Source: Acidobacteriota bacterium
GTDB taxonomy: Bacteria > Acidobacteriota > Terriglobia > Acidiferrales > UBA7541
Assembly (NCBI GenBank): GCA_003224085.1
Contig: QHYK01000086.1
Span: 1-64,000, forward strand
Length of the DNA stretch: 64,000 nucleotides
Direction of reading: 5' to 3'
Part shown: positions 42,043 to 53,554 of the stretch, piece after piece
Layout of the letters: each line of letters begins with the position of its first letter
Numbering within the stretch: the first letter of the stretch is position 1
Notes under the pieces: generated by a model
What the model saw: only the letters and a program-made list of their open reading frames with translations
What the model was told of the DNA's origin: nothing
The model's database searches: none
Program-made: the position numbers and the translations under genes

Positions 42043-43290
42043 ATGGCAGCTTCTGAGAACTCCAGCGCCGCCGGGCGAATCGCTTTCACCTACCCAAACT
42101 TCGTTCTTTTCCAGTTGGCGCGTGTGTTTATTGTTCTTTCCGGCGAAATGCAATCGGTCGCCGTGGGATGGGAGGTCTATGAGATCACCAAGCAGCCCCT
42201 CGCCCTGGGTTTCGTCGGCTTGGCACAATTCCTCCCGGGCATTTTGTTTTTTCTCGTGTCGGGTCATGCTGCCGATCGCCACGACAGGCGCAAGCTGATG
42301 GTCCTTTGCTACTTCGGCTCCGCGGCTTGCTCTGGCGCGCTCTTATTTCTCACCCTGCGCGGTTTCCGCTCCGCGTACCCCATGTATGCGGTAATGTTCT
42401 TCGTAGGCGTCGCCCGTGCCTTCAGCGGACCGGCCACCCGCTCCCTGCTCCCCCAATTGGTTCCTGCGAAGGGTTTCCAAAACGCAGTTGCCTGGGGCTC
42501 GGTCCTTTTCCAAGGGACGGTAATCCTTAGCCCTTCGGTCGGCGGTTTTATTTACGCCGTCACTCGCGGGCCTGCCGCGGTATACGCGCTTTCTTTCCTC
42601 GCGGCTAACGTCGCCGCTGTAAGCACCTTGAGGATTAAAGTCGAGTCCGTCGAACGCCCTATCGAACCATTGAATTGGCAAACCACGCTCGCCGGCCTCC
42701 GTTACATCTGGCGCGAGAAAGCAATCCTGGGCTCCATCTCCTTGGACTTGTTTGCGGTTCTCTTGGGGGGTGCCGTCGCTCTCCTTCCTGTCTACGCGAA
42801 GGAAATTCTCTTGACCGGTCCCTGGGGCCTCGGGCTTTTGCGCAGCGCTCCGGCGGTCGGCGCCGGAGTCATGGCCATTTTTCTTGCGCACAAACCCTTG
42901 GGACGCCACGCCGGTTCCAGAATGTTGTGGTGCGTCGCCGGATTCGGTTTAGCCACTATCTTTTTCGGACTGTCGCGAAACCTTTACGTCTCTCTCCTCG
43001 CACTCTTTCTCGTGGGAGCGACAGACATGGTCAGTGTTATCGTTCGCCAGTTGCTCATCCAACTGGGCACGCCCGACGAAATGCGCGGGCGCGTGAACGC
43101 CGTGGATTCCGTCTTTATCGGCGCTTCCAACGAACTCGGTCAATTCGAGTCCGGTCTTGCCGCGCAGTGGTTTGGCACCATTCCCGCGGTCGTGCTTGGG
43201 GGAGCGGGAGCGATCCTTGTGACCGTCCTCTGGGCCTGGTGGTTTCCGGAGTTGCGGCGGGCGCAAGAAACGCTCAAATTCGCCGACTGA
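42043..43290 (+). CDS. MFS transporter (EntS-like)
   Basis: 'FLPGILFFLVSGHAADRHDRRKLMVLCYFGSAACSGALLF' and 12-TM pattern; ORF-track start 41914 lies in a repeat and is unlikely. Confidence 0.88.
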   Translation: MAASENSSAAGRIAFTYPNFVLFQLARVFIVLSGEMQSVAVGWEVYEITKQPLALGFVGLAQFLPGILFFLVSGHAADRHDRRKLMVLCYFGSAACSGALLFLTLRGFRSAYPMYAVMFFVGVARAFSGPATRSLLPQLVPAKGFQNAVAWGSVLFQGTVILSPSVGGFIYAVTRGPAAVYALSFLAANVAAVSTLRIKVESVERPIEPLNWQTTLAGLRYIWREKAILGSISLDLFAVLLGGAVALLPVYAKEILLTGPWGLGLLRSAPAVGAGVMAIFLAHKPLGRHAGSRMLWCVAGFGLATIFFGLSRNLYVSLLALFLVGATDMVSVIVRQLLIQLGTPDEMRGRVNAVDSVFIGASNELGQFESGLAAQWFGTIPAVVLGGAGAILVTVLWAWWFPELRRAQETLKFAD

Positions 43291-43305
43291 CCGCGCCGTT
43301 CTGAT

Positions 43306-43923
43306 TCACTTTTTCGTGGGCTTGGCCTCCTTTGCGGTCTTGTTTTCTTTTGTTGGCTTGGCTTCTTTCGCCGGCGTGCCTCCCATGTCATCCATCGCCA
43401 TGGACATCGGCGTCGAATTTCCAGCCAGCAGCTCTTTTTTCACGGGCTCTGTAATTTTGTCCGCGTTCTTTACCAGCATGGTGACCTGCCAGATTTGCTT
43501 TTCCGTGAGCTGCCCCTTGAATCCGGGCATTCCTGTTAAGCGAATTCCGTTTTCCACTTTCCAATAGGTTTCCCAAGGCTCATCATCCGTTACTCCGACT
43601 CCTTTGAAAAGTTCCGGGGGAGCGGGGAACATCCCGTGCGCCACTGCGGACTTCGGTTCGCCCGGGAGGCCATGGCAAGTAGCGCATTGCTCCTTGTACA
43701 CCTTCGCCCCGGCAATCAGGTTCACTTCATCCGCTGGAACCAGCGGCGTGGGGTGCGGCAGCTTGTCGAGATAAGCATGCTGCGCCGCCCTTGCCAGTTT
43801 TCTCTCTAAAGGCATGGGCGACGCCGAGGTCGCGACCGGAGCGAAACCCCAGGAAAAGTACAAGTACATGCACCCTAGAAACAGCAGGATTCCAATCACG
43901 ATTCCCAGGACAAAGCCTCTCAT
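43306..43923 (-). CDS. Membrane-anchored c-type cytochrome with Lys/Ala/Thr-rich C-terminal tail
   Basis: 'CATCHG' heme motif, distal Met 'LTGMPGFKGQLTEKQIWQV', tail 'PAKEAKPTKENKTAKEAKPTKK'. Confidence 0.9.
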   Translation of the reverse strand: MRGFVLGIVIGILLFLGCMYLYFSWGFAPVATSASPMPLERKLARAAQHAYLDKLPHPTPLVPADEVNLIAGAKVYKEQCATCHGLPGEPKSAVAHGMFPAPPELFKGVGVTDDEPWETYWKVENGIRLTGMPGFKGQLTEKQIWQVTMLVKNADKITEPVKKELLAGNSTPMSMAMDDMGGTPAKEAKPTKENKTAKEAKPTKK

Positions 43924-44313
43924 TTAGGATTCTCCTGTCCCTTTCGGGATTGACTCCAATTTGTTCCCATGGTCATCTTGGTTCGCTGATAGTCTACGAA
44001 TTCCGTAGCCGTTGTCTACCCTTCAAATTATCCGGTAGTGGCGCCGCAAATGACACCAGCACCCATTACCTCTAACCGCTGGTTTCAAAGGCGTTGTCCG
44101 TCCGCCCGGCCGAATCGTAACGCCCGTGTTCCTATGAACTCTCCCCCTCGTAACCTTTCTTCTCTCCCGGCCGTCTTATGTATGCGTAGACATGAGGTTT
44201 CCGGCGGTCTATCCCTTTGGTGCAGCAGCCCTTGGAGTCCCCGTGATTGCCCTGCCTTTGGACGGCTTGCTCGCACGAGCGCAGTGTTTTGTGCATTGGT
44301 TAGGAGTAGATGA

Positions 44314-45693
44314 ATGGGGCAACTCAACTCGATGGGCCTGCCCGAACCAGGCGCCCACACGGCAACTGCTGCACCTGCGGCGAAGTCCTCGAAGAGTCTC
44401 TGGTGGTTCTGGCTGCTGATTGTCGTCGGCATGGTGGTCGGCGTTTGGTATTTCCGGGCTTCCCGAACTCCAAGTGAAGCGGCCAATCCTTTTGGGCCCG
44501 CGGCGGCGGGAAAAACCAAAGGAGGCCCGGGAGGCGCGGGCATGGGCAACTTTGTCGTGCCCGTTGTCGTTGCTCCCGCCCAGCGCGGCGACCTTCCCGT
44601 CTACTTCAACGGCCTCGGGACCGTAACCGCCTTTAACACCGTCACGGTGCGCAGTCGCGTTGACGGTCAAATTGTCAATGTGGCCTTTAGAGAAGGTCAG
44701 TTCGTGCACGAGGGCGATGTTCTCGTACAGATTGATCCGCGGCCTTTCCAGGTCCAGCTCGAACAGGCCGAAGGCCAGCTTGCCAAGGATCAGGCCCAGC
44801 GCAAGGACGCGGAAGTCAACCTGGAGCGTTACAAGCTTCTTTTTAACGAAGGCGTGATCCCTAAGCAGCAGCTCGATACGCAAGCCGCGCTTGTCGGTCA
44901 ATTTGACGGCGCCATCAAATCCGATCAAAGCCAGGTTGACAATGCCAAACTTCAGCTCACTTATTGCCGGATCACCGCTCCCATCAATGGCCGCGTCGGC
45001 CTGCGCCTCGTTGATCCGGGAAATATCGTGCACGCCAACGATACCAATGGCCTCGTGGTCATCACGCAGCTTCAGCCCATCGCCGTGCTCTTCAGCCTTC
45101 CTCAGGACGAGCTTCCCCAAGTCAGCGCCAAGCTCCGCGCCGGAATTCAGCTCACCGTGGATGCCTACGACCGCGACGACACGCTGAAGATTGCCACTGG
45201 CAAGCTGCTCACGATGGATAACGAAATCGATCCGACCACCGGCACTTACAAGCTGAAGGCCGTCTTCAGCAATGCCGACAACGCCCTTTTTCCCAATCAA
45301 TTCGTAAACGTGCACTTGCTCGTGGACACCATGCACGATCTCACGATTGTTCCCGCTCCGGCGATCCAGCGTGGGCCTCAGGGAACCTACGTCTATGCCG
45401 TAGCCAGCGACAACTCGGTCAAAATCCGTCCGGTCACTATCGCGCAGACCACCGGCAATCGCATTGGGTTGAGCGGCGGCCTAAACGGCGGCGAGCTCGT
45501 AGTCGTTGACGGCCAGGACAAGCTCCAGGACGGCAGCAAGGTCAACCCGACCGTGGCAAATGGCAATGGGGCGGCCGCATCGCCAGCGGCCCCATCCACA
45601 CCCCCGAATCCAGGAGCCCCAGCGCCCACAAATTCTAGCTTCCCTCCAGCCCCCCAGCTTCCCCAGAGCAGGTCCGGAGGTTCCCGGCGATGA
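44314..45693 (+). CDS. RND efflux periplasmic adaptor (MdtA-like)
   Basis: '[65 protein letters not shown]'. Confidence 0.93.
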   Translation: MGQLNSMGLPEPGAHTATAAPAAKSSKSLWWFWLLIVVGMVVGVWYFRASRTPSEAANPFGPAAAGKTKGGPGGAGMGNFVVPVVVAPAQRGDLPVYFNGLGTVTAFNTVTVRSRVDGQIVNVAFREGQFVHEGDVLVQIDPRPFQVQLEQAEGQLAKDQAQRKDAEVNLERYKLLFNEGVIPKQQLDTQAALVGQFDGAIKSDQSQVDNAKLQLTYCRITAPINGRVGLRLVDPGNIVHANDTNGLVVITQLQPIAVLFSLPQDELPQVSAKLRAGIQLTVDAYDRDDTLKIATGKLLTMDNEIDPTTGTYKLKAVFSNADNALFPNQFVNVHLLVDTMHDLTIVPAPAIQRGPQGTYVYAVASDNSVKIRPVTIAQTTGNRIGLSGGLNGGELVVVDGQDKLQDGSKVNPTVANGNGAAASPAAPSTPPNPGAPAPTNSSFPPAPQLPQSRSGGSRR

Positions 45694-48600
45694 GTCCGTC
45701 ACGGCCGTTTATTCTGCGGCCGGTGGCCACCACGCTCCTGATGGTGGGTGTTGTTCTTGTGGGCTGGGTGGCTTATCTTCAGTTGCCGATCTCCGCTCTG
45801 CCGCAAGTCGATTACCCAACGATTCAGGTTCAGACCTTTTATCCCGGCGCCAGTCCAGACGTGATGGCTTCTTCGGTCACTGCGCCGCTCGAGCGCCAGT
45901 TCGGCCAGATTCCCGGGCTGAACCAGATGACTTCCACGAGCTCTTTCGGTTGCTCCGTCATCACGCTGCAGTTTGTGCTCGACCTCAACATTGACGTCGC
46001 CGAGCAGGAAGTCCAGGCCGCCATCAACGGCGCTTCCAACCTTCTGCCCCAAGGCCTTCCCAATCCGCCCATCTACAGCAAAATCAATCCGGCTGACGCG
46101 CCCATCCTAACGCTGGCGCTTTCTTCTGCTACGCTTCCTCTCTACAGAGTGGAAGACCTCGCGGACACCACTTTCGCGCAGAAAATCTCTCAGCTCTCCG
46201 GCGTGGGCTTGGTCAGTATCAGTGGCGGGCAGCGTCCCGCGGTACGCATCCAAGCGAATCCCACCGCACTCGCCTCTTACGGCCTGAGCCTCGAAGACCT
46301 GCGCACGGCGCTAAGCCAGGCCAACGTGGACATGGCCAAGGGCACATTTGATGGCTTGCATCAGGCGTACACCATCGGCGCCAACGATCAATTGCTCTCG
46401 AGCGACGGTTACAGGCCGCTCATCATCGCTTACCGCAACGGCGCGCCCGTCCGCCTCAGCGATGTGGCCAATGTCATTGATGGCGTCGAGAACGGCATGC
46501 AAGCCGCCTGGGCCAATAAGAACCCTGCGGTCATTCTGAATATTCAGCGGCAGCCCGGCGCGAACATCATTGCCGTGGTCGACCGTGTGAAAAAGCTTCT
46601 CCCCCAATTGCAAAGCGCCCTTCCGCCAGCGGTAAAAGTGGACATCCTTACCGACCGCACCACCACGATTCGAGCTTCGGTGGAAGATGTGCAATTCACC
46701 TTGATGCTCACCGTTGCGCTGGTCGTGATGGTCATCTTTGTTTTCCTCCGTAGCTTTCGCGCCACCGTGATTCCCAGCATTGCCGTTCCGTTGTCGTTGA
46801 TTGGTACGTTCGGCGTGATGTATCTGCTGGGATACAGCTTGAATAATCTCTCCCTCATGGCGCTTACCATTTCCACCGGCTTCGTGGTTGACGACGCCAT
46901 CGTCATGATTGAAAACATCAGCCGTTTTATCGAAGCGGGCGATTCACCGCTGCAAGCCGCGTTGAAGGGCTCCGAACAGATCGGATTCACCATCGTGTCG
47001 TTGACCGTTTCCCTGATTGCCGTGCTTATTCCTTTGCTCTTCATGGGCGACATCGTCGGCCGCCTGTTCCGCGAATTTGCCGTCACCCTCGCGGTCACCA
47101 TTCTCGTTTCCGCCTTCGTCTCCCTCACTCTGACTCCGATGATGTGCGCCAAACTTCTTCGCCACACGAAAAAAGAAGAAGAAAGCTGGTTCTACCGCAA
47201 ATCGGAGGATGCCTTTAACGCCGTCATCACTTTTTATGGCCGGACGCTGCAATTCGTTCTGCGCTACCGCACCACCACGCTCCTCGTGACCATTGGCACT
47301 CTGGTCGGCACCATCCTTCTTTACATTTACGTTCCCAAGGGGTTTTTCCCCGTGCAGGACACCGGCGTCATTCTCGGCGTCTCCGAGGCGCCTCAGAACG
47401 TTTCGTTTGCGGCCATGGCGCGGCGTCAACAAGCGCTTGCGGAGGTGATTCTGAAGGAACCCGCCGTCGAAAGCCTCTCTTCGTTCATCGGTATTGACGG
47501 CACCAACACCACGCTCAACACCGGCCGTGTCCAGATCAATCTAAAACCTCTCGCCGACCGCAAGATCAGCGCTTCCGACGTGATTCGCCGCCTCCAGCCA
47601 GAGCTCGCCCAAGTCGATGGCATCTCTCTCTTTCTCCAGCCGGTTCAGGACTTGACCGTCGAAGACCGCGTCAGCCGCACGCAATTCCAGTACAGCCTCG
47701 AAGACGCTGATGCCAAGGAACTGGCTTACTGGACGCCTCGCTTCATTGACAAATTGAAATCACTTCCGGAACTGCGTGATGTCGCCAGCGACCAGTTGAA
47801 CCAGGGCCTTCTCGCCTCTCTCACCATCGATCGCGACACCGCTTCCCGCTTGGGCATTTTGCCGGCGGACATTGATAACACGCTTTACGACGCCTTCGGC
47901 CAGCGCCAGGTCTCCACCATCTTTACGCAGCTCAATCAATATCACGTTGTCCTCGAGGTGGATCCGCAATTCCAGCAGGATCCTGACTCCTTGAAAAACA
48001 TTTACGTGAAATCTTCCAACGGCACACAGGTTCCCCTCAGCGCATTCACGCATTTCGATCCGGGCGCTACGGCGCTGGCCCTGAATCACCAGGGCCAGTT
48101 TCCCGTGGTCACGCTTTCCTTCAATCTGGCTCCGGACGCCGCCTTGGGCGACGCCGTCAACGCCATCAAGCGCGCCAAGCAGGAATTGAACATGCCGCCA
48201 AGCATCCAGGCCACGTTTCAAGGCACGGCGGCCGCCTTCCTCCGCTCTCTCTCGAACGAGCCAATCCTGATTCTCGCCGCGGTGGTCACCGTTTACATTG
48301 TTCTCGGCATTTTGTACGAGAGTTACATCCATCCGATTACTATTCTCTCCACGCTTCCTTCGGCGGGCGTTGGCGCGATTCTCGCTCTGCTGCTGTGCCG
48401 CGCTGAATTTAGTGTCGTCGCACTAATCGGCATCATTCTCCTTATCGGCATAGTCAAGAAAAACGCCATCATGATGATTGATTTCGCGCTCGAAGCCGAA
48501 CGCAAGGAAGGCAAAGCGCCCCTTGACGCCATCTATGAAGCTTGTCTCCTTCGTTTCCGGCCCATCATGATGACCACCATGGCCGCGCTGCTTGGCGGTC

Positions 48601-48797
48601 TGCCTCTTGCTCTGGGAACCGGGGTTGGTTCCGAGCTCCGCCGCCCCCTCGGCATCACCATCGTTGGGGGCTTGATTCTCAGCCAATTGTTGACGCTTTA
48701 CACGACGCCGGTGGTCTATCTCGCTTTCGACTGGCTCGGCCGCCGTTTCCACATTCAAATTGGCAATCCGATTGAGGAGCCCGCGCCCGGAGATTAA
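45690..48797 (+). CDS. RND efflux permease (MdtB-like)
   Basis: '[77 protein letters not shown]'; ATGA overlap with the adaptor. Confidence 0.95.
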   Translation: MSPSRPFILRPVATTLLMVGVVLVGWVAYLQLPISALPQVDYPTIQVQTFYPGASPDVMASSVTAPLERQFGQIPGLNQMTSTSSFGCSVITLQFVLDLNIDVAEQEVQAAINGASNLLPQGLPNPPIYSKINPADAPILTLALSSATLPLYRVEDLADTTFAQKISQLSGVGLVSISGGQRPAVRIQANPTALASYGLSLEDLRTALSQANVDMAKGTFDGLHQAYTIGANDQLLSSDGYRPLIIAYRNGAPVRLSDVANVIDGVENGMQAAWANKNPAVILNIQRQPGANIIAVVDRVKKLLPQLQSALPPAVKVDILTDRTTTIRASVEDVQFTLMLTVALVVMVIFVFLRSFRATVIPSIAVPLSLIGTFGVMYLLGYSLNNLSLMALTISTGFVVDDAIVMIENISRFIEAGDSPLQAALKGSEQIGFTIVSLTVSLIAVLIPLLFMGDIVGRLFREFAVTLAVTILVSAFVSLTLTPMMCAKLLRHTKKEEESWFYRKSEDAFNAVITFYGRTLQFVLRYRTTTLLVTIGTLVGTILLYIYVPKGFFPVQDTGVILGVSEAPQNVSFAAMARRQQALAEVILKEPAVESLSSFIGIDGTNTTLNTGRVQINLKPLADRKISASDVIRRLQPELAQVDGISLFLQPVQDLTVEDRVSRTQFQYSLEDADAKELAYWTPRFIDKLKSLPELRDVASDQLNQGLLASLTIDRDTASRLGILPADIDNTLYDAFGQRQVSTIFTQLNQYHVVLEVDPQFQQDPDSLKNIYVKSSNGTQVPLSAFTHFDPGATALALNHQGQFPVVTLSFNLAPDAALGDAVNAIKRAKQELNMPPSIQATFQGTAAAFLRSLSNEPILILAAVVTVYIVLGILYESYIHPITILSTLPSAGVGAILALLLCRAEFSVVALIGIILLIGIVKKNAIMMIDFALEAERKEGKAPLDAIYEACLLRFRPIMMTTMAALLGGLPLALGTGVGSELRRPLGITIVGGLILSQLLTLYTTPVVYLAFDWLGRRFHIQIGNPIEEPAPGD

Positions 48798-51700
48798 ATG
48801 CAGCATTTCTCTTCCAATTTCTCGGCGCCTTTTATCCGGCGTCCCGTCGCCACGTCGCTGAGCACCGCCGCGATTTTGCTTTCCGGCGTGGTGGCCTTCC
48901 GTTTCCTGCCCGTTTCCCCGCTTCCTCAGGTGGATTTTCCGACCATCTCCGTCGGCGCCGGTCTGCCTGGAGCAAGTCCCGAAACCATGGCTTCCGCCGT
49001 TGCCACGCCTCTCGAACGCCAATTCGGCCGCATTGCTGGCGTCACCCAGATGACTTCGTCAAGCGGCCTCGGCTCCACGAACATTACTCTGCAATTCGAT
49101 CTCAATCGTGACATCAACGCCGCCGCCCGCGACGTCCAAGCCGCCATCAACGCCGCCCGCAGCCAATTACCCGCGGATCTTCCCAGCCAGCCCAACTACC
49201 GCAAGGTCAATCCGGCCGATTCTCCCATCCTGATGCTCTCGCTGACCTCGGAGAACATTCCTCCGGCGCAGATTTACGATGCCGCGGACTCCATCCTCGC
49301 GCAGAAGCTCGCCCAGGTCGAAGGCGTGGGACAAGTTTTCACCTGGGGCAGTGCGCGCCCCGCGGTTCGCGTCGAAGTCAATCCCAACCAGCTCAACAGC
49401 TACGGAATCAGCCTCGAACAGATTCGCAACTCGCTCCGCTCCGCCAACGCCAACCTGGCCAAGGGCGCGCTTTCCGACCCGCGTCAGACCTGGTTCATCG
49501 CCGACACCGACCAGCTCTTCAAAGCTTACGAATACGATCCTCTGATTGTTGCCGGGCATCAGGGCGCTCCCGTGCGCCTGCGCGACATTTCGAAGGTCGT
49601 GGACTCTGTCGAAGATACCCGCAATTTGGGCCTCTCCAACGGAAAACCGGGCGTCCTCATGGCCATTTTCCGCCAGCCCGGCGCCAACATGATTGAAACG
49701 GTCGACCGCATCATGGCCCTCCTGCCCTTCTTGCGCGCCTCGATTTCTCCCTCGTTGCATCTCACCGTCGCCGTGGACCGCACCACCACTATTCGGGCTT
49801 CCGTCCGCGACGTGGAAATCGCGCTGGTAATCTCCATCTTGCTCGTCATCTTCGTGGTTTTCGCTTTCTTGAGAAACGTTTGGGCCACCATCATCCCCAG
49901 CGTCGCCGTTCCACTCTCCCTCATCGGAACTTTCGGCGTCATGTATCTCTGCCATTACACCATCGACAATCTCTCACTCATGGCCCTCACCATTTCCACT
50001 GGTTTCGTCGTGGACGACGCCATCGTGGTCATCGAAAACATCGCGCGCCACATCGAAAGCGGCATGAAGCCTTTCGCCGCCACGATGAAAGGCGCCAGCG
50101 AAATTGGCTTCACCGTCCTCTCCATGAGCACTTCGCTCGTCGCCGTTTTCATCCCCATTCTGATGATGCGCGGCATCGTCGGCCGCCTCTTCCGCGAATT
50201 TGCCGTTGTTCTCAGCGTGGCCATTGGCGTTTCGCTTTTCGTTTCGCTCACCACCACTCCGATGATGTGCGCCCGTTTCCTAAAGCCTGAGACCGGCCGG
50301 CACAATCGCCTCTATCGCTTTTCTGAAAACGCGTTCAATCGCCTTCTGCGCGCCTATGATGTCTCTTTGCGTTGGGTCCTTCGCCACCAATTCCTCATTT
50401 TGTTGATCACGCTCGGCACCGTTTGTCTCAACGTGTATCTCTTTGTGAAAACACCAAAAGGATTTTTCCCGCAGCAGGACACCGGCCGCTTCACTGGTCT
50501 GATTCAAGGTGATCAGGATCTGTCGTTTACCGCCATGTCCCAAAAAATGCGCGAATTTGTGGACATTGTTTTGAGCGACCCGGCGGTGGACACCGTCACC
50601 TCCTTCACCGGCGGCGGCAGCGGCGGAAGCACAGCGCGCATGTTCGGCCAGCTCAAGCCGCTCGGCGAACGCAAAATCAGCATCGACCAGGTCATCGCGC
50701 GCATCCGCGCCAAAACCGCAAAAATCCCGGGCGCGGCTTTGTATCTGCAGGCGGTTCAGGACGTCAGCGTCGGCGGTCGCATGGGCGGCGCTCAATATCA
50801 ATACACTCTGCAGGCGGACAATCTTTCCGACCTCACGTATTGGGCGCCCATTATGCAGCGTCGCATGGCCAGGATTGCTGAGCTTCGCGACGTCAACTCC
50901 GACCAGCAACTGAAAGGTCTTCAGAGTTCACTCGTCATTGACCGCGACACCGCTTCGCGCCTCGGCGTCGCTGTTCAGGACATTGACAACACTTTGGGCG
51001 ACGCCTTCGGCCAGCGCCAAGTCTCCAACATTTATAAGGGCCTGAATCAGTATCATGTCGTGCTGGAAGTCGCGCCGGAATTTCAAAAATCTCCGGAAGC
51101 GCTGAAAACCATCTACGTTCCTTCCAAATCCGGCAAGCTCGTTCCTCTTAGCGCCTTTGCTCATTTTGAGCCTTCCACCACCGCCATTTCCGTCAATCAC
51201 CAGGGTATCTTCCCGGCCATCACGCTGTCTTTCAATCTCGCCCCCGGAGCTTCGCTCGGCCCGGCCGTCGACCACATTGAAGCGGCGCGCCGCGAACTCA
51301 AGGTGCCCTCCAGCGTGCACGCCACCTTTCAAGGCACCGCGCAAGCCTTTCAGGATTCGCTTTCGAATCAGCTCATCCTCATCATTACCGCTCTCGCTGC
51401 CGTCTACATCGTTCTCGGAATTCTTTACGAGAGCTTCATTCATCCCATCACGATTCTGTCCACGATTCCTTCCGCCGGCATCGGCGCGCTTCTGGCGATT
51501 CAATTCATCAACTCGGACCTGAACATCATCGCGCTTATCGGCATCATACTGCTCATCGGCATCGTGAAGAAAAACGCGATTTTGATGATCGATTTCGCCG
51601 TTCAGGTGGAAAGGGAAGAGCAGAAGTCGCCCGTCGAAGCGATTTACAAAGCAGGCTTGCTGCGTTTTCGGCCTATTTTGATGACGACGATGGCCGCGCT

Positions 51701-51923
51701 GCTCGGCGCCATGCCTCTAGCGCTCGGCACGGGCGTCGGCGGCGAGCTCCGCCGCCCGCTCGGCATCACCATCGTCGGCGGACTCATTCTCAGCCAGTTG
51801 CTCACGCTCTTCACCACTCCGGTCGTTTACATCTACATGGACCGCATACAGTCCGGGCTGACTTCGCTGTTCCGCGGCAGCCACGCCCAATCCCCCGCTC
51901 CTTCACCCGCCCACTCCGACTAG
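48798..51923 (+). CDS. RND efflux permease (MdtC-like)
   Basis: 'FSAPFIRRPVATSLSTAAILLSGVVAFRFLPVSPLPQVDFPTISVGAGLPGASPETMASAVATPLERQFGRIAGV'; starts immediately after the MdtB-like stop. Confidence 0.95.
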   Translation: MQHFSSNFSAPFIRRPVATSLSTAAILLSGVVAFRFLPVSPLPQVDFPTISVGAGLPGASPETMASAVATPLERQFGRIAGVTQMTSSSGLGSTNITLQFDLNRDINAAARDVQAAINAARSQLPADLPSQPNYRKVNPADSPILMLSLTSENIPPAQIYDAADSILAQKLAQVEGVGQVFTWGSARPAVRVEVNPNQLNSYGISLEQIRNSLRSANANLAKGALSDPRQTWFIADTDQLFKAYEYDPLIVAGHQGAPVRLRDISKVVDSVEDTRNLGLSNGKPGVLMAIFRQPGANMIETVDRIMALLPFLRASISPSLHLTVAVDRTTTIRASVRDVEIALVISILLVIFVVFAFLRNVWATIIPSVAVPLSLIGTFGVMYLCHYTIDNLSLMALTISTGFVVDDAIVVIENIARHIESGMKPFAATMKGASEIGFTVLSMSTSLVAVFIPILMMRGIVGRLFREFAVVLSVAIGVSLFVSLTTTPMMCARFLKPETGRHNRLYRFSENAFNRLLRAYDVSLRWVLRHQFLILLITLGTVCLNVYLFVKTPKGFFPQQDTGRFTGLIQGDQDLSFTAMSQKMREFVDIVLSDPAVDTVTSFTGGGSGGSTARMFGQLKPLGERKISIDQVIARIRAKTAKIPGAALYLQAVQDVSVGGRMGGAQYQYTLQADNLSDLTYWAPIMQRRMARIAELRDVNSDQQLKGLQSSLVIDRDTASRLGVAVQDIDNTLGDAFGQRQVSNIYKGLNQYHVVLEVAPEFQKSPEALKTIYVPSKSGKLVPLSAFAHFEPSTTAISVNHQGIFPAITLSFNLAPGASLGPAVDHIEAARRELKVPSSVHATFQGTAQAFQDSLSNQLILIITALAAVYIVLGILYESFIHPITILSTIPSAGIGALLAIQFINSDLNIIALIGIILLIGIVKKNAILMIDFAVQVEREEQKSPVEAIYKAGLLRFRPILMTTMAALLGAMPLALGTGVGGELRRPLGITIVGGLILSQLLTLFTTPVVYIYMDRIQSGLTSLFRGSHAQSPAPSPAHSD

Positions 51924-51988
51924 CGCCCCATGTTTTCGTCAGGGAACGGCTTTAGCCGCTGAGGGTCCTCTCTCTGGGTTCGCAAATC

Positions 51989-52948
51989 TTAAGAACTCCC
52001 AATCAGCCACCCCGTCAGGAACACGAGTACGCCGCCCACCACCACCTGAAACGTCGCCTGCAAAAACGGGGTGTCCATGTAGCGGTGCCGCACGTAGCTG
52101 ATGACGCAGAGCTCCACCGCCACCACGGCGACGGCAATCAGCGTCGCCACGCGAAAGCTAGAAATCAGGAACGGCAGTGTGTGCCCGATGCCTCCGGCGG
52201 TGGTCATCAAGCCGGTCACCGCGCCGCGCATCCAGGGCGACCCGCGGCCTGTCAGCGAGCCGTCGTCGGAGAGCCCTTCGGAAAACGCCATCGAAATTCC
52301 CGCGCCAATCGAAGCTGCCAGCCCCACCAGAAACGCGTCCCAACTGTGCTTCGTCGCGAACGCTGCCGCAAACAGCGGTGCCAGCGTCGAGACCGACCCG
52401 TCCATCAGCCCCGCCAGCCCCGGCTGCACCACTTGCAACAAAAACAGTTTGCGATGCGACTCGTCTTCTTGCGCTTTCGCGTCCGGCGTCAGATGCTTTT
52501 CTTCCAGCGCCCCCGCCGTCTGCGTGTGCTTTCTCTCTTCTTCCGCAAGCTGATAGAGCAATTCGCGCGTGGACGCGTCGCTCGTCCGGCTGGCGGCCTT
52601 GTGATAGAACCGCTGAGCCTCCAGCTCCATCACTTCCGCTTGCTTGCGCGCCAGTTTCACGCCCAGCGGCCGCATCAGCCACACCGGCTTCCTCTGCAGG
52701 AATCCTTTTACGTTCTCCCGGCGAATCAGTGGAATGTGCTCGCCAAAGCGCTGCCGGAACATGGAGATCAGCCGGTCGCGGTGGACTACCTCTTCTTTGC
52801 GCATGTCTTCGAACATGTACGCCGTGGACGGATACTCCTCGCGCAACGCGTCGGCGAACTCGCCGTAGATGCGCCCGTCTTCGTCTTCCGCGGAGATAGC
52901 AATCGCCAGAATCTCCTTCTCCGACAAATCCTTGAATTTCTTCAGCAT
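51989..52948 (-). CDS. mbfA: Ferritin-like/VIT1 fusion, membrane-bound ferritin (MbfA-like)
   Basis: N-term ferritin-like 'AISAEDEDGRIYGEFADALREEYPSTAYMFEDMRKEEVVHRDRLISMF'; C-term VIT1-like 'LVGLAASIGAGISMAFSEGLSDDGSLTGRGSPWMRGAVTGLMTTAGG'. Confidence 0.9.
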   Translation of the reverse strand: MLKKFKDLSEKEILAIAISAEDEDGRIYGEFADALREEYPSTAYMFEDMRKEEVVHRDRLISMFRQRFGEHIPLIRRENVKGFLQRKPVWLMRPLGVKLARKQAEVMELEAQRFYHKAASRTSDASTRELLYQLAEEERKHTQTAGALEEKHLTPDAKAQEDESHRKLFLLQVVQPGLAGLMDGSVSTLAPLFAAAFATKHSWDAFLVGLAASIGAGISMAFSEGLSDDGSLTGRGSPWMRGAVTGLMTTAGGIGHTLPFLISSFRVATLIAVAVVAVELCVISYVRHRYMDTPFLQATFQVVVGGVLVFLTGWLIGSS

Positions 52949-53198
52949 CGTCCCATTCCTCGTAGTGGCGGGTCTTCAGACCCGTTTTGTGCCCCGACGC
53001 CCCCGATTTGTTGAGGAAAAAGAATCGCACAAAGGGTACGGCAAAGTCATCTTCCGCCCCGCGAGATGGTGGATGACGTATTCGGTTTCATTCGGTTTGC
53101 TTCAGGGGAACGCGCGTCCGGCATGGCGCTTCCTGGAGCACCTGCGATCTTGGGGTGAAATGAGATTTTTTTAATTCTGCGCTTTACAATAAGTTGAT

Positions 53199-53210
53199 GC
53201 TTATATAAGC
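53199..53210. promoter_or_regulatory. Palindrome upstream of arsR-like gene (candidate operator)
   Basis: GCTTATATAAGC, perfect 12-bp palindrome ending 8 nt before the ATG, with TTTACA upstream. Confidence 0.4.
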
Positions 53211-53218
53211 TATAGCCT

Positions 53219-53554
53219 ATGAAAAGTCTGGATGCCGCCTTCTCCGCCTTGGCCGATCCTACGAGACGAGCGATTCTCGCGCGTCTCGCCAAAGGCGAGG
53301 CTACGGTGATGGAGTTGGCGAAGCCATTCGACATGACGCAACCGGCGATCTCCCAGCACCTCAAGGTGCTGGAAGATGCGGGACTCATTGTTCGCCGCAG
53401 CGACGGTACGAAGCGTCCTCGTCGTCTCGCAAAGACCGGTATGGAAGCATTGGACCAGTGGCTGGCAATGCTGCGTAAAGCACTGGAGAAAAACTACGAC
53501 CGGCTGGAGGAGGTCCTGGCCAGCACGGAAGGACAGAAAAAAGGAGAAAAATGA
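53219..53554 (+). CDS. ArsR-family winged-helix regulator
   Basis: 'LDAAFSALADPTRRAILARLAKGEATVMELAKPFDMTQPAISQHLKVLEDAGLIVRR'. Confidence 0.93.
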   Translation: MKSLDAAFSALADPTRRAILARLAKGEATVMELAKPFDMTQPAISQHLKVLEDAGLIVRRSDGTKRPRRLAKTGMEALDQWLAMLRKALEKNYDRLEEVLASTEGQKKGEK

